A DNA stretch of 64,000 bases from Herbaspirillum sp. SJZ107 (lineage in GTDB: Bacteria; Pseudomonadota; Gammaproteobacteria; Burkholderiales; Burkholderiaceae_D), in the NCBI RefSeq assembly GCF_006715485.1, contig NZ_VFNH01000002.1, positions 124,001 to 188,000 of the forward strand. The letters run 5' to 3'. The notes under the pieces were generated by a model, which did not search any database, had not been told where the DNA came from, and worked only from the letters and a program-made list of their open reading frames with translations. Made by a program: the position numbers and the translations under genes. Positions 8,513 to 16,975 of the stretch are shown piece by piece. Every line of letters starts with the position of its first letter. The first letter of the stretch is position 1.

Positions 8513-9016
8513 TTACGTTACGTCAGGTTCGGTCGACAGCCCGCCCTCGAAGACCGTCTGGTCGGTGTACAGCAGTTCCAGGGGCGTGCGCTTGCCGGCC
8601 AGGTAATCGTCCACGCATTTCAGCACGGTCGGGCTGCGGTGGCGCTCCTGGCAGGCCGCCAGCTCGTCGCGCGTCATCCACAGGGTGCGCAGGATGCCGT
8701 GGTCGAGCGGCTGGTCGAACTGCCTGCCGGGCTTGCCGCAGAAGGTGAAGCGCAGGTAGGTCACGTCGGTGTTGCGCGACTTCGAGTGGTAGCGCGACAT
8801 GTACATGCCGACCAGGGCTTCCGGGAAGAACTCGTGCGCCGTTTCTTCCAGCGCCTCGCGCACCACCGCCTGCTCGAGCGATTCGTGGGGGTCGAGGTGG
8901 CCGGCCGGCTGGTTCAGGCGGATGCCGTCGCTGGTTTCTTCCTCGATCACCAGGAAGCGGCCATCGCGTTCGATGATCGCGGCGACGGTGACTGACGGTC
9001 TGAAGGTATGTGTCAT
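8513..9016 (-). CDS. nudJ: NUDIX phosphatase NudJ
   Basis: 167 aa. The Nudix box is intact: GHLDPHESLEQAVVREALEE, with the catalytic REALEE near residues 50-56. The N-terminus (PSVTVAAIIERDGRFLVIEE), the NQPAGHL segment and the C-terminal SPTVLKCVDDYLAGKRTPLE closely follow E. coli NudJ/YmfB. In that organism NudJ removes phosphate from nucleoside di- and triphosphates and from hydroxymethylpyrimidine pyrophosphate, a thiamine precursor. It lies directly upstream of mnmA as in enterobacteria. The substrate here is inferred from the family. Confidence 0.9.
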   Translation of the reverse strand: MTHTFRPSVTVAAIIERDGRFLVIEEETSDGIRLNQPAGHLDPHESLEQAVVREALEETAHEFFPEALVGMYMSRYHSKSRNTDVTYLRFTFCGKPGRQFDQPLDHGILRTLWMTRDELAACQERHRSPTVLKCVDDYLAGKRTPLELLYTDQTVFEGGLSTEPDVT

Positions 9017-9136
9017 GCGCGTCCTTGGAAATGAGCCGACATTCTACCTTGATGGAACAGGCGTTGCTCGGCCGCACGCTGCAATGCAACAGGTTCTGTC
9101 GGTTTCAAACGTTGATCTGATACAAAAAATAAGATG

Positions 9137-9152
9137 ACATGCCTAGGCATGT
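9137..9152. promoter_or_regulatory. 16-bp perfect palindrome upstream of pntAA
   Basis: ACATGCCTAGGCATGT is an exact 16-bp palindrome in the 257-bp AT-rich gap between nudJ (minus) and pntAA (plus). It lies ~120 bp before the pntAA start. A symmetric protein-binding site is the simplest reading; the regulator is unknown. The rest of the gap shows no gene or clear terminator. Confidence 0.45.
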
Positions 9153-9273
9153 ATCAGGTTGTGTTGCAAAACAGTCGAGCTGTTTACGAAAAACTACGAA
9201 TAAGTATTTACTATGAATTCCGCGTTGGGAACGTGCTAGATTGTAGACAGTTTATCAATTTTGCGAGGGAATC

Positions 9274-10386
9274 GTGAAGATTGGTGTTCCGGCAGAATCC
9301 AGACCGGGCGAAACGCGCGTTGCCGCCACGCCCGAAACCATCAAGAAGCTGTCCGCCAGCCACGAGCTCATCGTGGAATCCGGCGCCGGCCTGCATGCTT
9401 CCATTACCGACGATGCCTACGTGGCTGCCGGCGCCCGCATCGGCACCGCCGCCGATGCGCTGCAAGCGGACCTGGTACTCAAGGTGAGGCCCCCGGTCGC
9501 CGAGGAACGCGCGCTGATGCAGCCCGGCGCGGCGCTGGTCGGCATGCTGAATCCCTTCGATGCCGACGGCCTGGCCGCGATGGCCGAACGCCGCCTGACC
9601 GCCTTTGCGCTGGAGGCGGCGCCGCGCATCACGCGCGCGCAGTCGATGGACGTGCTGTCGTCGCAAGCCAACATCGCCGGCTACAAGGCCGTCATCATGG
9701 CCGCCAACGCCTACGGCCGCTTCATGCCGATGCTGATGACGGCGGCCGGCACGGTCAAGGCGGCGCGGGTGCTGATCATGGGTGTCGGCGTGGCCGGCCT
9801 GCAGGCGATCGCGACGGCCAAGCGCCTCGGCGCCGTGATCGAGGCGTCGGACGTGCGCCCGCCGGTCAAGGAGCAGGTGGAATCGCTCGGCGCCAAGTTC
9901 ATCGACGTACCCTTCGCCACCGACGAGGAACGCGAGATCGCGCAAGGGGCCGGCGGCTATGCGCGCCCGATGCCGGCCGACTGGATGCGGCGGCAGGGCG
10001 AACTGGTGCACGAGCGCGCCAAGCTGGCCGACATCATCATCACCACCGCGTTGATCCCGGGCCGCAAGGCGCCGGTGCTGATTGCCGAGGACACCGTGCG
10101 CGCCATGAAGCCGGGCTCGGTGATCGTCGACATGGCGATCGAGCAGGGCGGCAACTGCCCGCTGACGGAACTCGGCAAGACCGTGATCAAGCACGGCGTG
10201 ACCCTGATCGGCGAGCCGAACCTGCCGGCGCTGGTGGCGGCCGACGCCTCGGCGCTGTATGCGCGCAACGTGCTCGATTTCCTGAAACTGATCATCGATA
10301 AAGAGGGCAAGCTGATCATCGACCGCGCCGACGAGATCGTGAACGCGGTGCTGGTTTGCCTGGATGGCCAAGTGTTGCGTAAGTAA
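9274..10386 (+). CDS. pntAA: NAD(P) transhydrogenase alpha subunit, part 1
   Basis: 370 aa; the soluble NAD(H)-binding component (domain I) of the proton-translocating transhydrogenase. It opens with KIGVPAESRPGETRVAATPE, the alanine dehydrogenase/PNT N-terminal signature, and has the dinucleotide fold VLIMGVGVAGLQAIATAKRLGA near residues 166-187 and GNCPLTELGKTV near 292. GTG at 9274 is the start, with CGAGGGA upstream. It heads a three-gene operon in which the E. coli PntA chain is split into two genes. The complex uses the proton gradient to transfer hydride from NADH to NADP+. Confidence 0.97.
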   Translation: MKIGVPAESRPGETRVAATPETIKKLSASHELIVESGAGLHASITDDAYVAAGARIGTAADALQADLVLKVRPPVAEERALMQPGAALVGMLNPFDADGLAAMAERRLTAFALEAAPRITRAQSMDVLSSQANIAGYKAVIMAANAYGRFMPMLMTAAGTVKAARVLIMGVGVAGLQAIATAKRLGAVIEASDVRPPVKEQVESLGAKFIDVPFATDEEREIAQGAGGYARPMPADWMRRQGELVHERAKLADIIITTALIPGRKAPVLIAEDTVRAMKPGSVIVDMAIEQGGNCPLTELGKTVIKHGVTLIGEPNLPALVAADASALYARNVLDFLKLIIDKEGKLIIDRADEIVNAVLVCLDGQVLRK

Positions 10387-10437
10387 GCAGGCAAGTGATT
10401 GCACAAGTAGTCACATAAATAAGATGAGGAGACGCTC

Positions 10438-10794
10438 ATGGAAATCAGTCACACGATCATCAACCTGATCATCTTCGTGCTGGCGATCTACGTCGGCTAC
10501 CACGTGGTCTGGACCGTCACCCCCGCGCTGCACACGCCGCTGATGGCGGTGACGAACGCGGTGTCGGCCATCATCATCGTCGGCGCCATGCTGGCGGCCG
10601 GACTCACCGAGGGCCTCACCGGGCAGATCGCCGGCACGCTGGCCGTGGCGCTGGCGGCGGTGAACGTGTTCGGCGGCTTCCTGGTCACCCAGCGCATGCT
10701 GGAAATGTTCAAGAAGAAGGAACCGAAAACGGCCGCCAAGGCCGGTGCCGGTGCCGGCGTTCCGGATGCCGCCAAGGCCAGGGAGGCGGCATGA
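10438..10794 (+). CDS. pntAB: NAD(P) transhydrogenase alpha subunit, part 2
   Basis: 118 aa; the membrane portion of the alpha subunit encoded separately. Three hydrophobic segments are visible (IINLIIFVLAIYVGYHVVW, AVSAIIIVGAMLAAG, IAGTLAVALAAVNVFGGFLV), followed by TQRMLEMFKKKEP and an Ala/Lys-rich tail. It forms part of the proton channel together with PntB. The start is preceded by GAGGAGA. Its stop overlaps the pntB start (ATGA), showing translational coupling. Confidence 0.96.
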   Translation: MEISHTIINLIIFVLAIYVGYHVVWTVTPALHTPLMAVTNAVSAIIIVGAMLAAGLTEGLTGQIAGTLAVALAAVNVFGGFLVTQRMLEMFKKKEPKTAAKAGAGAGVPDAAKAREAA

Positions 10795-12248
10795 ATGCGA
10801 TCAGCATGAACATGGTCACCCTGTTCTACCTGGTGGCCTCGGTGTGCTTCATCCAGGCGTTGAAGGGCTTGTCGTCGCCGTCGACGGCGCGCGTCGGCAA
10901 CGTGTTCGGCATGAGCGGGATGGCGATCGCGGTCGTGACCACGATCGCGCTGATGCTCAAGCTCAGGGAGCAGCTGAACAGCGGCGGCATGGGTTTCGGA
11001 CTGGTGCTGCTGGGCGTGGTGGTCGGCGGCGCGATCGGCGCGGTAGCGGCGCGCCGGGTCGAGATGACCAAGATGCCGGAACTGGTGGCGGCCATGCACT
11101 CGCTGATCGGCCTGGCCGCGGTATGCATCGCGATCGCCGCCGTGTCCGAACCCTGGGCCTTCAACATCGCGGCGCGCGGTGCGGCGCTGCCCTTCGGTAA
11201 CCGGCTCGAACTCTTCATCGGCACCTTCGTCGGTGCGGTGACGTTTTCCGGTTCCGTGATCGCCTTCGGCAAGCTGGCCGGCAAATACAAGTTCCGTTTG
11301 TTCCAGGGCGCGCCGGTGCGCTATCCGGGCCAGCACATCATCAACCTGCTGGTGGCCATCGCCATCGTCGCACTGGGACTGATGTTCTGCTTCTCGGCTG
11401 GCGCGACGCCGGCGTGGACGCCGTTCATCATCATGGCCGCACTGGCCTTCGTGCTGGGCGTGCTGATCATCATCCCGATCGGCGGCGCCGACATGCCGGT
11501 AGTGGTGTCGATGCTGAATTCCTACTCCGGCTGGGCGGCGGCCGGCATCGGCTTCTCGCTGAACAATTCGATGCTGATCATCGCCGGTTCGCTGGTGGGC
11601 TCGAGCGGCGCGATCCTGTCGTACATCATGTGCAAGGCGATGAACCGCTCCTTCTTCAACGTAATCCTGGGCGGCTTCGGCGGCGAAGCGGCGAGCGGCG
11701 GCGGCGGCGGGGCGCAGGAACAGCGCCCGGTCAAATCCGGCTCGGCCGAAGACGCCGCCTTCATCCTGCAGAACGCGGAAAGCGTGATCATCGTGCCCGG
11801 CTACGGTCTGGCGGTGGCGCGCGCCCAGCACACGGTGAAGGAACTGGTCGACAAACTCACCGAACACGGCGTGACCGTGCGCTACGCGATCCACCCGGTG
11901 GCCGGGCGCATGCCGGGCCACATGAACGTGCTGCTGGCCGAAGCCGAGGTGCCCTACGACCAGGTGGCGGAAATGGAAGACATCAACGGCGAATTCGGCC
12001 AGACCGACGTGGTGCTGGTGCTGGGCGCGAACGACGTGGTGAACCCGGCGGCCAAGGACCCGAAATCGCCGATCGCCGGGATGCCGATCCTGGAAGCCTA
12101 CAAAGCCCGAAGCATCATCGTCAACAAGCGCTCGATGGCGTCGGGGTATGCGGGGCTGGACAACGACCTGTTCTATCAGCCGAACACGATGATGGTGTTC
12201 GGCGATGCCAAGAAGGTGATCGAGTCGATGGTGAAGGCCGTCGAATAA
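10791..12248 (+). CDS. pntB: NAD(P) transhydrogenase beta subunit
   Basis: 485 aa, normal length. The N-terminal two thirds are a bundle of membrane helices forming the proton pathway, and the C-terminal ~180 residues are the NADP(H)-binding domain III: VIIVPGYGLAVARAQH near 330, HPVAGRMPGHMNVLLAEA near 366-383, VLVLGANDVVNPAA near 410 and the final KRSMASGYAGLDN. It overlaps pntAB by 4 bp. The three proteins make the energy-linked transhydrogenase, the main membrane source of NADPH reducing power. Confidence 0.97.
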   Translation: MNAISMNMVTLFYLVASVCFIQALKGLSSPSTARVGNVFGMSGMAIAVVTTIALMLKLREQLNSGGMGFGLVLLGVVVGGAIGAVAARRVEMTKMPELVAAMHSLIGLAAVCIAIAAVSEPWAFNIAARGAALPFGNRLELFIGTFVGAVTFSGSVIAFGKLAGKYKFRLFQGAPVRYPGQHIINLLVAIAIVALGLMFCFSAGATPAWTPFIIMAALAFVLGVLIIIPIGGADMPVVVSMLNSYSGWAAAGIGFSLNNSMLIIAGSLVGSSGAILSYIMCKAMNRSFFNVILGGFGGEAASGGGGGAQEQRPVKSGSAEDAAFILQNAESVIIVPGYGLAVARAQHTVKELVDKLTEHGVTVRYAIHPVAGRMPGHMNVLLAEAEVPYDQVAEMEDINGEFGQTDVVLVLGANDVVNPAAKDPKSPIAGMPILEAYKARSIIVNKRSMASGYAGLDNDLFYQPNTMMVFGDAKKVIESMVKAVE

Positions 12249-12260
12249 ATGTGTGGCGGT

Positions 12261-13433
12261 TCAGCGCCGCCCGAACATCATGAACTCGGCCAGCAGCATG
12301 CGCGCCGGCCTGACCGTGTCCAGGACCGCCAGCGCCAGCCCGAACAGTGCTTGCTGCGGCCCGGTGTCGGCAAACACCCGCGCCATGGTATCGGTGGCGC
12401 GGATCACCATGCCGCGGTCGCGTTCGCGCGCCGCGGTGAATTGCGCGATCGCGGAATGGCCGCCATCGTCGCTCAAGGAACGTGCCAGCAATCTCGCCAG
12501 CACGGCCGCATCGCGCAGGCCCAGGTTCAAGCCCTGGCCCGCCACCGGATGCAGGGTCTGGGCCGCATTCCCGATCGCCACCGTGCGCGCGGTCGCGCGC
12601 GGGTCCGCGTTCAGCCCGAGCGGGAAGGCCGCACGCTCCGACACCCGGGTAAAGCTGCCGAGCCGTTCGCCGAAGGCCTGGCCCAGCGCGCGCAGGAAGT
12701 CGTCGGCGCCGAGGTCGAGCAGCTGCTGCGCGCGTTCCGGCCGCACGCACCACACCAGCGCGTACTGGTGCCCATCCGCGCCGTCCTGCGGCAGCAGCGC
12801 CAGCGGGCCTTCGTCGGTAAAGCGTTCGAAGGCGCGGTGCGGGATCGGCGCGCTGGCGGACACGCGCGCGATCACCGCGGTCTGGCCGTAATCGTGCGAG
12901 CGTGCCGCCGCGGCCTGCTCGCCGAACACGCCGCCCTCGGCCTGCACCGCTACCTTCGCGTGCAATGCCCGGCCATCGTCCAGCTGCAGCACCACGCCAT
13001 CCGGGCGCTCGTCGAGCGCGGCCACGCGCAGCGGCCGCAGCACCTGCACGCCGGCGCGCTCGCAGGCGCGCGACAGCGCATCGACCACGTCGCCGTAGCG
13101 CGCCACGTAGCCCAGCGCTTCCAGGCCATGTTCGCTGCGGTCCATCATGCTGCGGCCCAGGTGGCCGCGGCGCGACACGTGGATCTCGTGGATGGCCGTG
13201 GCCGACGACGCCATGCCGGGCCAGGCGCCGACGTCCTGCAGCAGCAGGCGGCTGCCCCAGGCCAGCGCGATCGAGCGCGGGTCCGAGATCGCCTGGCCCA
13301 GCGACTTGCCGTCGATCAGCGCGATGCGCTCGCCGGCGACGCCGCGCGCCGCCATCAGCGCCGCCAGCGCCATGCCCACCGGGCCGGCGCCGCAGATCGC
13401 CACGTCAAAATCCATTTTCACGTCATCCGTCAT
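12261..13433 (-). CDS. ubiH: FAD-dependent ubiquinone hydroxylase (UbiH/COQ6 family)
   Basis: 390 aa. The N-terminal FAD-binding motif is FDVAICGAGPVGMALAALMA; the second FAD motif is present as GNAAQTLHPVAGQGLNLGLRD near residue 290, the diagnostic segment of the UbiH/UbiF/VisC group. It would hydroxylate the quinone ring during ubiquinone synthesis. I favour UbiH because pepP lies immediately upstream and overlaps it by 4 bp (ATGA), mirroring the pepP-ubiH pair of E. coli. Ring-position specificity cannot be read from sequence, so UbiI- or UbiF-like activity remains possible. It is the last gene of the leftward amgK-murU-pepP-ubiH operon. Confidence 0.85.
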   Translation of the reverse strand: MTDDVKMDFDVAICGAGPVGMALAALMAARGVAGERIALIDGKSLGQAISDPRSIALAWGSRLLLQDVGAWPGMASSATAIHEIHVSRRGHLGRSMMDRSEHGLEALGYVARYGDVVDALSRACERAGVQVLRPLRVAALDERPDGVVLQLDDGRALHAKVAVQAEGGVFGEQAAAARSHDYGQTAVIARVSASAPIPHRAFERFTDEGPLALLPQDGADGHQYALVWCVRPERAQQLLDLGADDFLRALGQAFGERLGSFTRVSERAAFPLGLNADPRATARTVAIGNAAQTLHPVAGQGLNLGLRDAAVLARLLARSLSDDGGHSAIAQFTAARERDRGMVIRATDTMARVFADTGPQQALFGLALAVLDTVRPARMLLAEFMMFGRR

Positions 13434-14767
13434 GCCTGTCCTTTGCCAACCAGCGCTTCGATCTCGGCCACCGTCTTGGGCGCGGCGCCGGTCAGGATGC
13501 GATACCCATCCGCGGTCACGACCACGTCATCCTCGATGCGGATGCCGATGTTCCAGAATTGTTCGGGCACGCCTTCGCCCGGACGCACGTAGATGCCCGG
13601 TTCCACGGTCAGCGTCATGCCGGGGACCAGCGGGCGCGACGGCTTGCCGGGCGCCGCCAGGTCGCGGTAGCTGCCGACGTCGTGCACGTCCATGCCCAGC
13701 CAGTGGCCGGTGCCGTGCATGTAGAAGGGCAGGTGGGCTTTGTCGGCGATCGCATCCTCGGCGTTGGCGTAGCGCGTGCGGTCGATCAGGCCGAGGTCCA
13801 GCATGCCCGCGGTCAGCACGTGCAGCGCCGCCTCGTGGAAGGCGCTGTAGGGCTGGCCGGGCGCGATCGCGGCAAATGCCGCGTCCTGCGCCGCCAGCAC
13901 CAGTTCGTACAGGGCGCGCTGCGGCTGGGTGAAGCGGCCATTCACCGGGAAGGTGCGGGTAATGTCGGATGCGTAGCCATCCAGCTCGCAGCCGGCGTCG
14001 ATCAGCACCAGTTCGCCGTCCTGCATGCGCCGGTCGTTGGCGTTGTAGTGCAGCACGCAGGCGTTCGGACCGGAAGCGACGATCGAGGTGTAGGCCGGGA
14101 ACTGGGCGCCGTTGCGGCGGAATTCGTACAGCAGTTCGGCTTCCAGTTCGTACTCGGCCATGCCGGGGCGGGCGGCGCGCATCGCGCGCGCATGCGCCTG
14201 GCCCGAGATCAGGCCGGCGCGCAGCATGACCGCCTGTTCCTCGTCGTCCTTCACCAGGCGCATCTCGTCCAGCAGCGGCAGCAGGTGCTGGAAGCCGGCC
14301 GGTGCGGTGACGCCGCTGCGCGATTGTGCGCGCACGGCCTTGATCCAGCCGGTCACCTGCGCGTCCAGCGTGCCGCTCGCGCCCACCGCGTAATACAGGA
14401 CGGGCACGTTGGCGAGCAGTTTGGCCATCTGCGCGTCCAGGGCGTCTATCGGCCAGGCTTCGTCGACGCCGAATGCGGCGCGCGCGGCTTCCGGGCCGTA
14501 GCGGTAGCCGTCCCAGATCTCGCGTTCCAGGTTTTTCTCGCGGCAGAACAGGATGGAACGCGCCGGCGCGTCGCCGGAAGGGGCCACCAGCACCAGCACG
14601 CTTTCCGGTTCGGTGAAACCGGTCAGGTAATAGAAATAGCTGTCGTGGCGGTAGGGGTAGTCGCTGTCGCTGTTGCGCGCGACTTCGGGTGCGGTCGGCA
14701 GCACGGCCACCGCACCCGGCTGCATCTGCGCGGCCAGGCGCGCACGGCGTGCTGCGTAAACGGTCAT
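13430..14767 (-). CDS. pepP: Xaa-Pro aminopeptidase PepP
   Basis: 445 aa from the ATG at 14767 (MTVYAARRARLAAQMQPGAV), which overlaps the murU stop as ATGA; the reading frame stays open much further upstream but that part is antisense-like murU sequence. It removes N-terminal residues that precede proline, using two metal ions. The M24 metal ligands are visible: Asp in LVLIDAGCELDGYASDITRTF (two), His in MHGTGHWLGMDVHD, Glu in TVEPGIYV and Glu in GIRIEDDVVVT. The N-terminal creatinase-like domain begins with RHDSYFYYLTGFTEPES. Confidence 0.95.
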   Translation of the reverse strand: MTVYAARRARLAAQMQPGAVAVLPTAPEVARNSDSDYPYRHDSYFYYLTGFTEPESVLVLVAPSGDAPARSILFCREKNLEREIWDGYRYGPEAARAAFGVDEAWPIDALDAQMAKLLANVPVLYYAVGASGTLDAQVTGWIKAVRAQSRSGVTAPAGFQHLLPLLDEMRLVKDDEEQAVMLRAGLISGQAHARAMRAARPGMAEYELEAELLYEFRRNGAQFPAYTSIVASGPNACVLHYNANDRRMQDGELVLIDAGCELDGYASDITRTFPVNGRFTQPQRALYELVLAAQDAAFAAIAPGQPYSAFHEAALHVLTAGMLDLGLIDRTRYANAEDAIADKAHLPFYMHGTGHWLGMDVHDVGSYRDLAAPGKPSRPLVPGMTLTVEPGIYVRPGEGVPEQFWNIGIRIEDDVVVTADGYRILTGAAPKTVAEIEALVGKGQA

Positions 14768-15483
14768 TTTTTGGTCCGGGTCGATAAAGGAGCGTTCAGC
14801 TCTTCCAACTGCTGCATGGTACCCACGTTGACCCACTGGCCGTCGTACAGTTCGCCGCCGACGCGTCCCAGGTCGATGTACTTGCGCATCAAAGGGCCGA
14901 GCTTGGCGAATTCGCCCGGCTTGATCCCCTCGAACATCTCGGGCCGGTAGACGCCGATGTTGGCGAAGTTCCACTTCGGCGTGCCCTCGTTGGACAGCGT
15001 GTACATGGTCATGCCGAAGTCGCCTTGCGGGTTGTGCCACGGGTTCGGCGTCAGGTACAGCCAGGCGATGTCGCGCTTGTCGAGCGGGTAGGGCTGGCCG
15101 ACGGCGTCGATGTCCTTCAATGCGTCCTTGCACTGCTCGAAGTCGAAGTAGGGCGCGTAGATGTCGCCCGACAGCGCGATGAACGGCTCGTCGCCCAGCA
15201 GGTGCAGGGCGTTGGCGATGCCGCCGGCGGTTTCCAGCGGCGCCGGCTCGTGCGAATACGCGATGCGCGCGCCGTAGCGGCTGCCGTCGCCCAGCGCTTC
15301 CTCGATCATGTGGCCGAGGTGCGAGTGGTTGATCACGATGTCGGTGATCCCGGCGCGCACCAGGTTCAGCACGTGGTAGACGATCAGGGGCTTGCCGCGC
15401 ACCTTGACCAGCGGTTTCGGGAGCGTGTCGGTCAGCGGGCGCATCCGCTCGCCGCGGCCGGCGGCGAAGATCATGGCTTTCAT
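14764..15483 (-). CDS. murU: N-acetylmuramate-1-phosphate uridylyltransferase MurU
   Basis: 239 aa sugar nucleotidyltransferase. The signature KAMIFAAGRGERMRPLTDTL followed by PKPLVKVRGKPL is at the N-terminus, and a metal-binding Asp occurs in FIALSGDIYAPY near residue 106. In Pseudomonas, MurU converts MurNAc-1-phosphate to UDP-MurNAc, bypassing de novo synthesis and so fosfomycin. The assignment rests on the adjacent kinase gene, since AmgK and MurU act in sequence. It lies 13 bp downstream of amgK and overlaps pepP by 4 bp. A general glucose- or mannose-1-phosphate transferase is the alternative. Confidence 0.88.
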   Translation of the reverse strand: MKAMIFAAGRGERMRPLTDTLPKPLVKVRGKPLIVYHVLNLVRAGITDIVINHSHLGHMIEEALGDGSRYGARIAYSHEPAPLETAGGIANALHLLGDEPFIALSGDIYAPYFDFEQCKDALKDIDAVGQPYPLDKRDIAWLYLTPNPWHNPQGDFGMTMYTLSNEGTPKWNFANIGVYRPEMFEGIKPGEFAKLGPLMRKYIDLGRVGGELYDGQWVNVGTMQQLEELNAPLSTRTKK

Positions 15484-15496
15484 GCTGGTGGTGCCC

Positions 15497-16555
15497 TCAG
15501 AAGGTGTAGCCGACCTGCGGACCCTTGTCCTCGAGCGTGTCGAGCAGGCGGGCCAGCGGTTTCAGTTCGGTGTAGCGGTTGGCGGTCTTGCGCACGTAGT
15601 CCATCACGGTCGGCAGGTCGCCCATGTAGACGTTCTTGCCGTCGCGGTAGTTCAGGCGGCAGAACAGGCCGAGGATCTTCAGGTGGCGCTGCAGGGCCAT
15701 GTATTCGAAGTCGCGGTAGAAGGCGTCGATGTCCGGATTGACCGGCAGGCCGGCCTGCTTTGCGCTCTGCCAGTAGCGCACCACCCAGTCCAGCACGAAT
15801 TCCTCGTCCCACTGGATGTAGGCGTCGCGCAGCAGCGAAGCCAGGTCGTAGGTGACCGGACCGTACACGGCGTCCTGGAAATCCAGCACGCCCGGGTTGC
15901 CCTGGTCGAGGAACATCAGGTTGCGCGAGTGGAAATCGCGGTGCATGAACACCTGCTGCTGGGCCAGCACGTTGGCGGTAATGGCCTCGAACACCTTATC
16001 CAGCTGCGCCTGCTGGATGTCGTTCAGGGTGGCGTTCAGGTGGCGCCCGATGAACCATTCCGGGAACAGGTTCATTTCGCGCAGCACGAAGGCACGGTCG
16101 AATTCCGGCAGCACGCCCGGCTCGCTGGCGAGCTGGAACTTGATCAGGGCGTCGACCGCGTCCGAGTACATGAAGGATGCATTGTCGACGTCGAGGCGCT
16201 GCAGGTAGGTGGTAGTGCCGAGGTCGGACAGCAGCAGGAAGCCGTTGTCGACGTCGCGCGCGACGATTGCCGGCACGGTGACGCCGGCGTCGAACAGCAG
16301 GCCAGCGACGTGGATGAAGGCCGGCACGTTTTCGCGCTCGGGCGGGGCATCCATGGCGACCAGGGTAGCGCCGAGCTTGTCCTGCAGCGCCGGCACGACG
16401 TCGAGGCGGAAGTAGCGGCGGAAGCTGGCATCGGACGAGGCAGGGCGCAGGCTCCCGGTGTCGACCAGGTCCAGGGTGCCGAGCCAGGCGGTCAGCTGGG
16501 CCAGCCGGGCATCTTTGTCAGGGGTCGAGGGAGAGGTGGAGGGCAGAGAAGACAT
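15497..16555 (-). CDS. amgK: Anomeric MurNAc/GlcNAc kinase AmgK
   Basis: 352 aa from ATG 16555 (MSSLPSTSPSTPDKD); the frame is open 76 codons further but without family-like sequence. It is an aminoglycoside phosphotransferase-fold kinase: SDASFRRYFRL at the nucleotide loop, FLLLSDLGTTTYL, the catalytic loop FMHRDFHSRNLMFLD, and VLDFQDAVYGPVTYDLASLL with the Mg-binding Asp. AmgK phosphorylates recycled MurNAc at the anomeric carbon, feeding MurU encoded next. The gene is first in the leftward amgK-murU-pepP-ubiH operon and is divergent from lptD. Confidence 0.9.
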   Translation of the reverse strand: MSSLPSTSPSTPDKDARLAQLTAWLGTLDLVDTGSLRPASSDASFRRYFRLDVVPALQDKLGATLVAMDAPPERENVPAFIHVAGLLFDAGVTVPAIVARDVDNGFLLLSDLGTTTYLQRLDVDNASFMYSDAVDALIKFQLASEPGVLPEFDRAFVLREMNLFPEWFIGRHLNATLNDIQQAQLDKVFEAITANVLAQQQVFMHRDFHSRNLMFLDQGNPGVLDFQDAVYGPVTYDLASLLRDAYIQWDEEFVLDWVVRYWQSAKQAGLPVNPDIDAFYRDFEYMALQRHLKILGLFCRLNYRDGKNVYMGDLPTVMDYVRKTANRYTELKPLARLLDTLEDKGPQVGYTF

Positions 16556-16975
16556 GAAGCGTCCCGGTGATCCGGTCGGTGAGGATTGAGCAGAAAGTGA
16601 GCACGGTGCCGCGCAGCGTTTGGCGCGCACAGGGGCTGGATTGTAACGTTGAAGTTTAGAGCATGCTCTAGAGCATGGCAATCGCGAACCGCGCCCGCCG
16701 GATGCGTACGCCGTCGCCGTTGTCGATGCGTTATCTTTGAGTCCGGTCAATTCATGCAGCCGGATTACCATTGCCAGGCGCATCTAATCTTGCCGGTTGT
16801 AACATTTGTATCCGGTGAGGCTCGACGGGTCTTTTAAAATCAAGGACTTGCGAGCGCAGGGGCTGGCCGCAAGCGGCATCGCGCTCAGGCGTTTTTGCGA
16901 CCCCGGCGCGGATATTCCCATATAATAAGGAATTCATTAGCAAAAATCGCCCTCCATGGTGCAACGCGACCTTTC
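16556..16975. other. 420-bp divergent intergenic region, amgK/lptD
   Basis: No convincing gene. It holds a 14-bp perfect palindrome (16657-16670, described separately) and, near lptD, TATAAT at 16921-16926 with TTGCGA at 16895-16900. The 20-bp spacer is longer than ideal, so this promoter is uncertain. Confidence 0.6.
16657..16670. promoter_or_regulatory. 14-bp palindrome upstream of amgK
   Basis: TAGAGCATGCTCTA is an exact palindrome about 100 bp upstream of the amgK start, and GAGCATG is repeated directly after it (16671-16677). It could be an operator for the recycling operon. No regulator is identifiable. Confidence 0.35.

Noticed and set aside
15497-16783. AmgK-like gene as an aminoglycoside resistance kinase
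   Set aside because: The fold is shared, but adjacency to murU and the operon context fit cell-wall sugar recycling.
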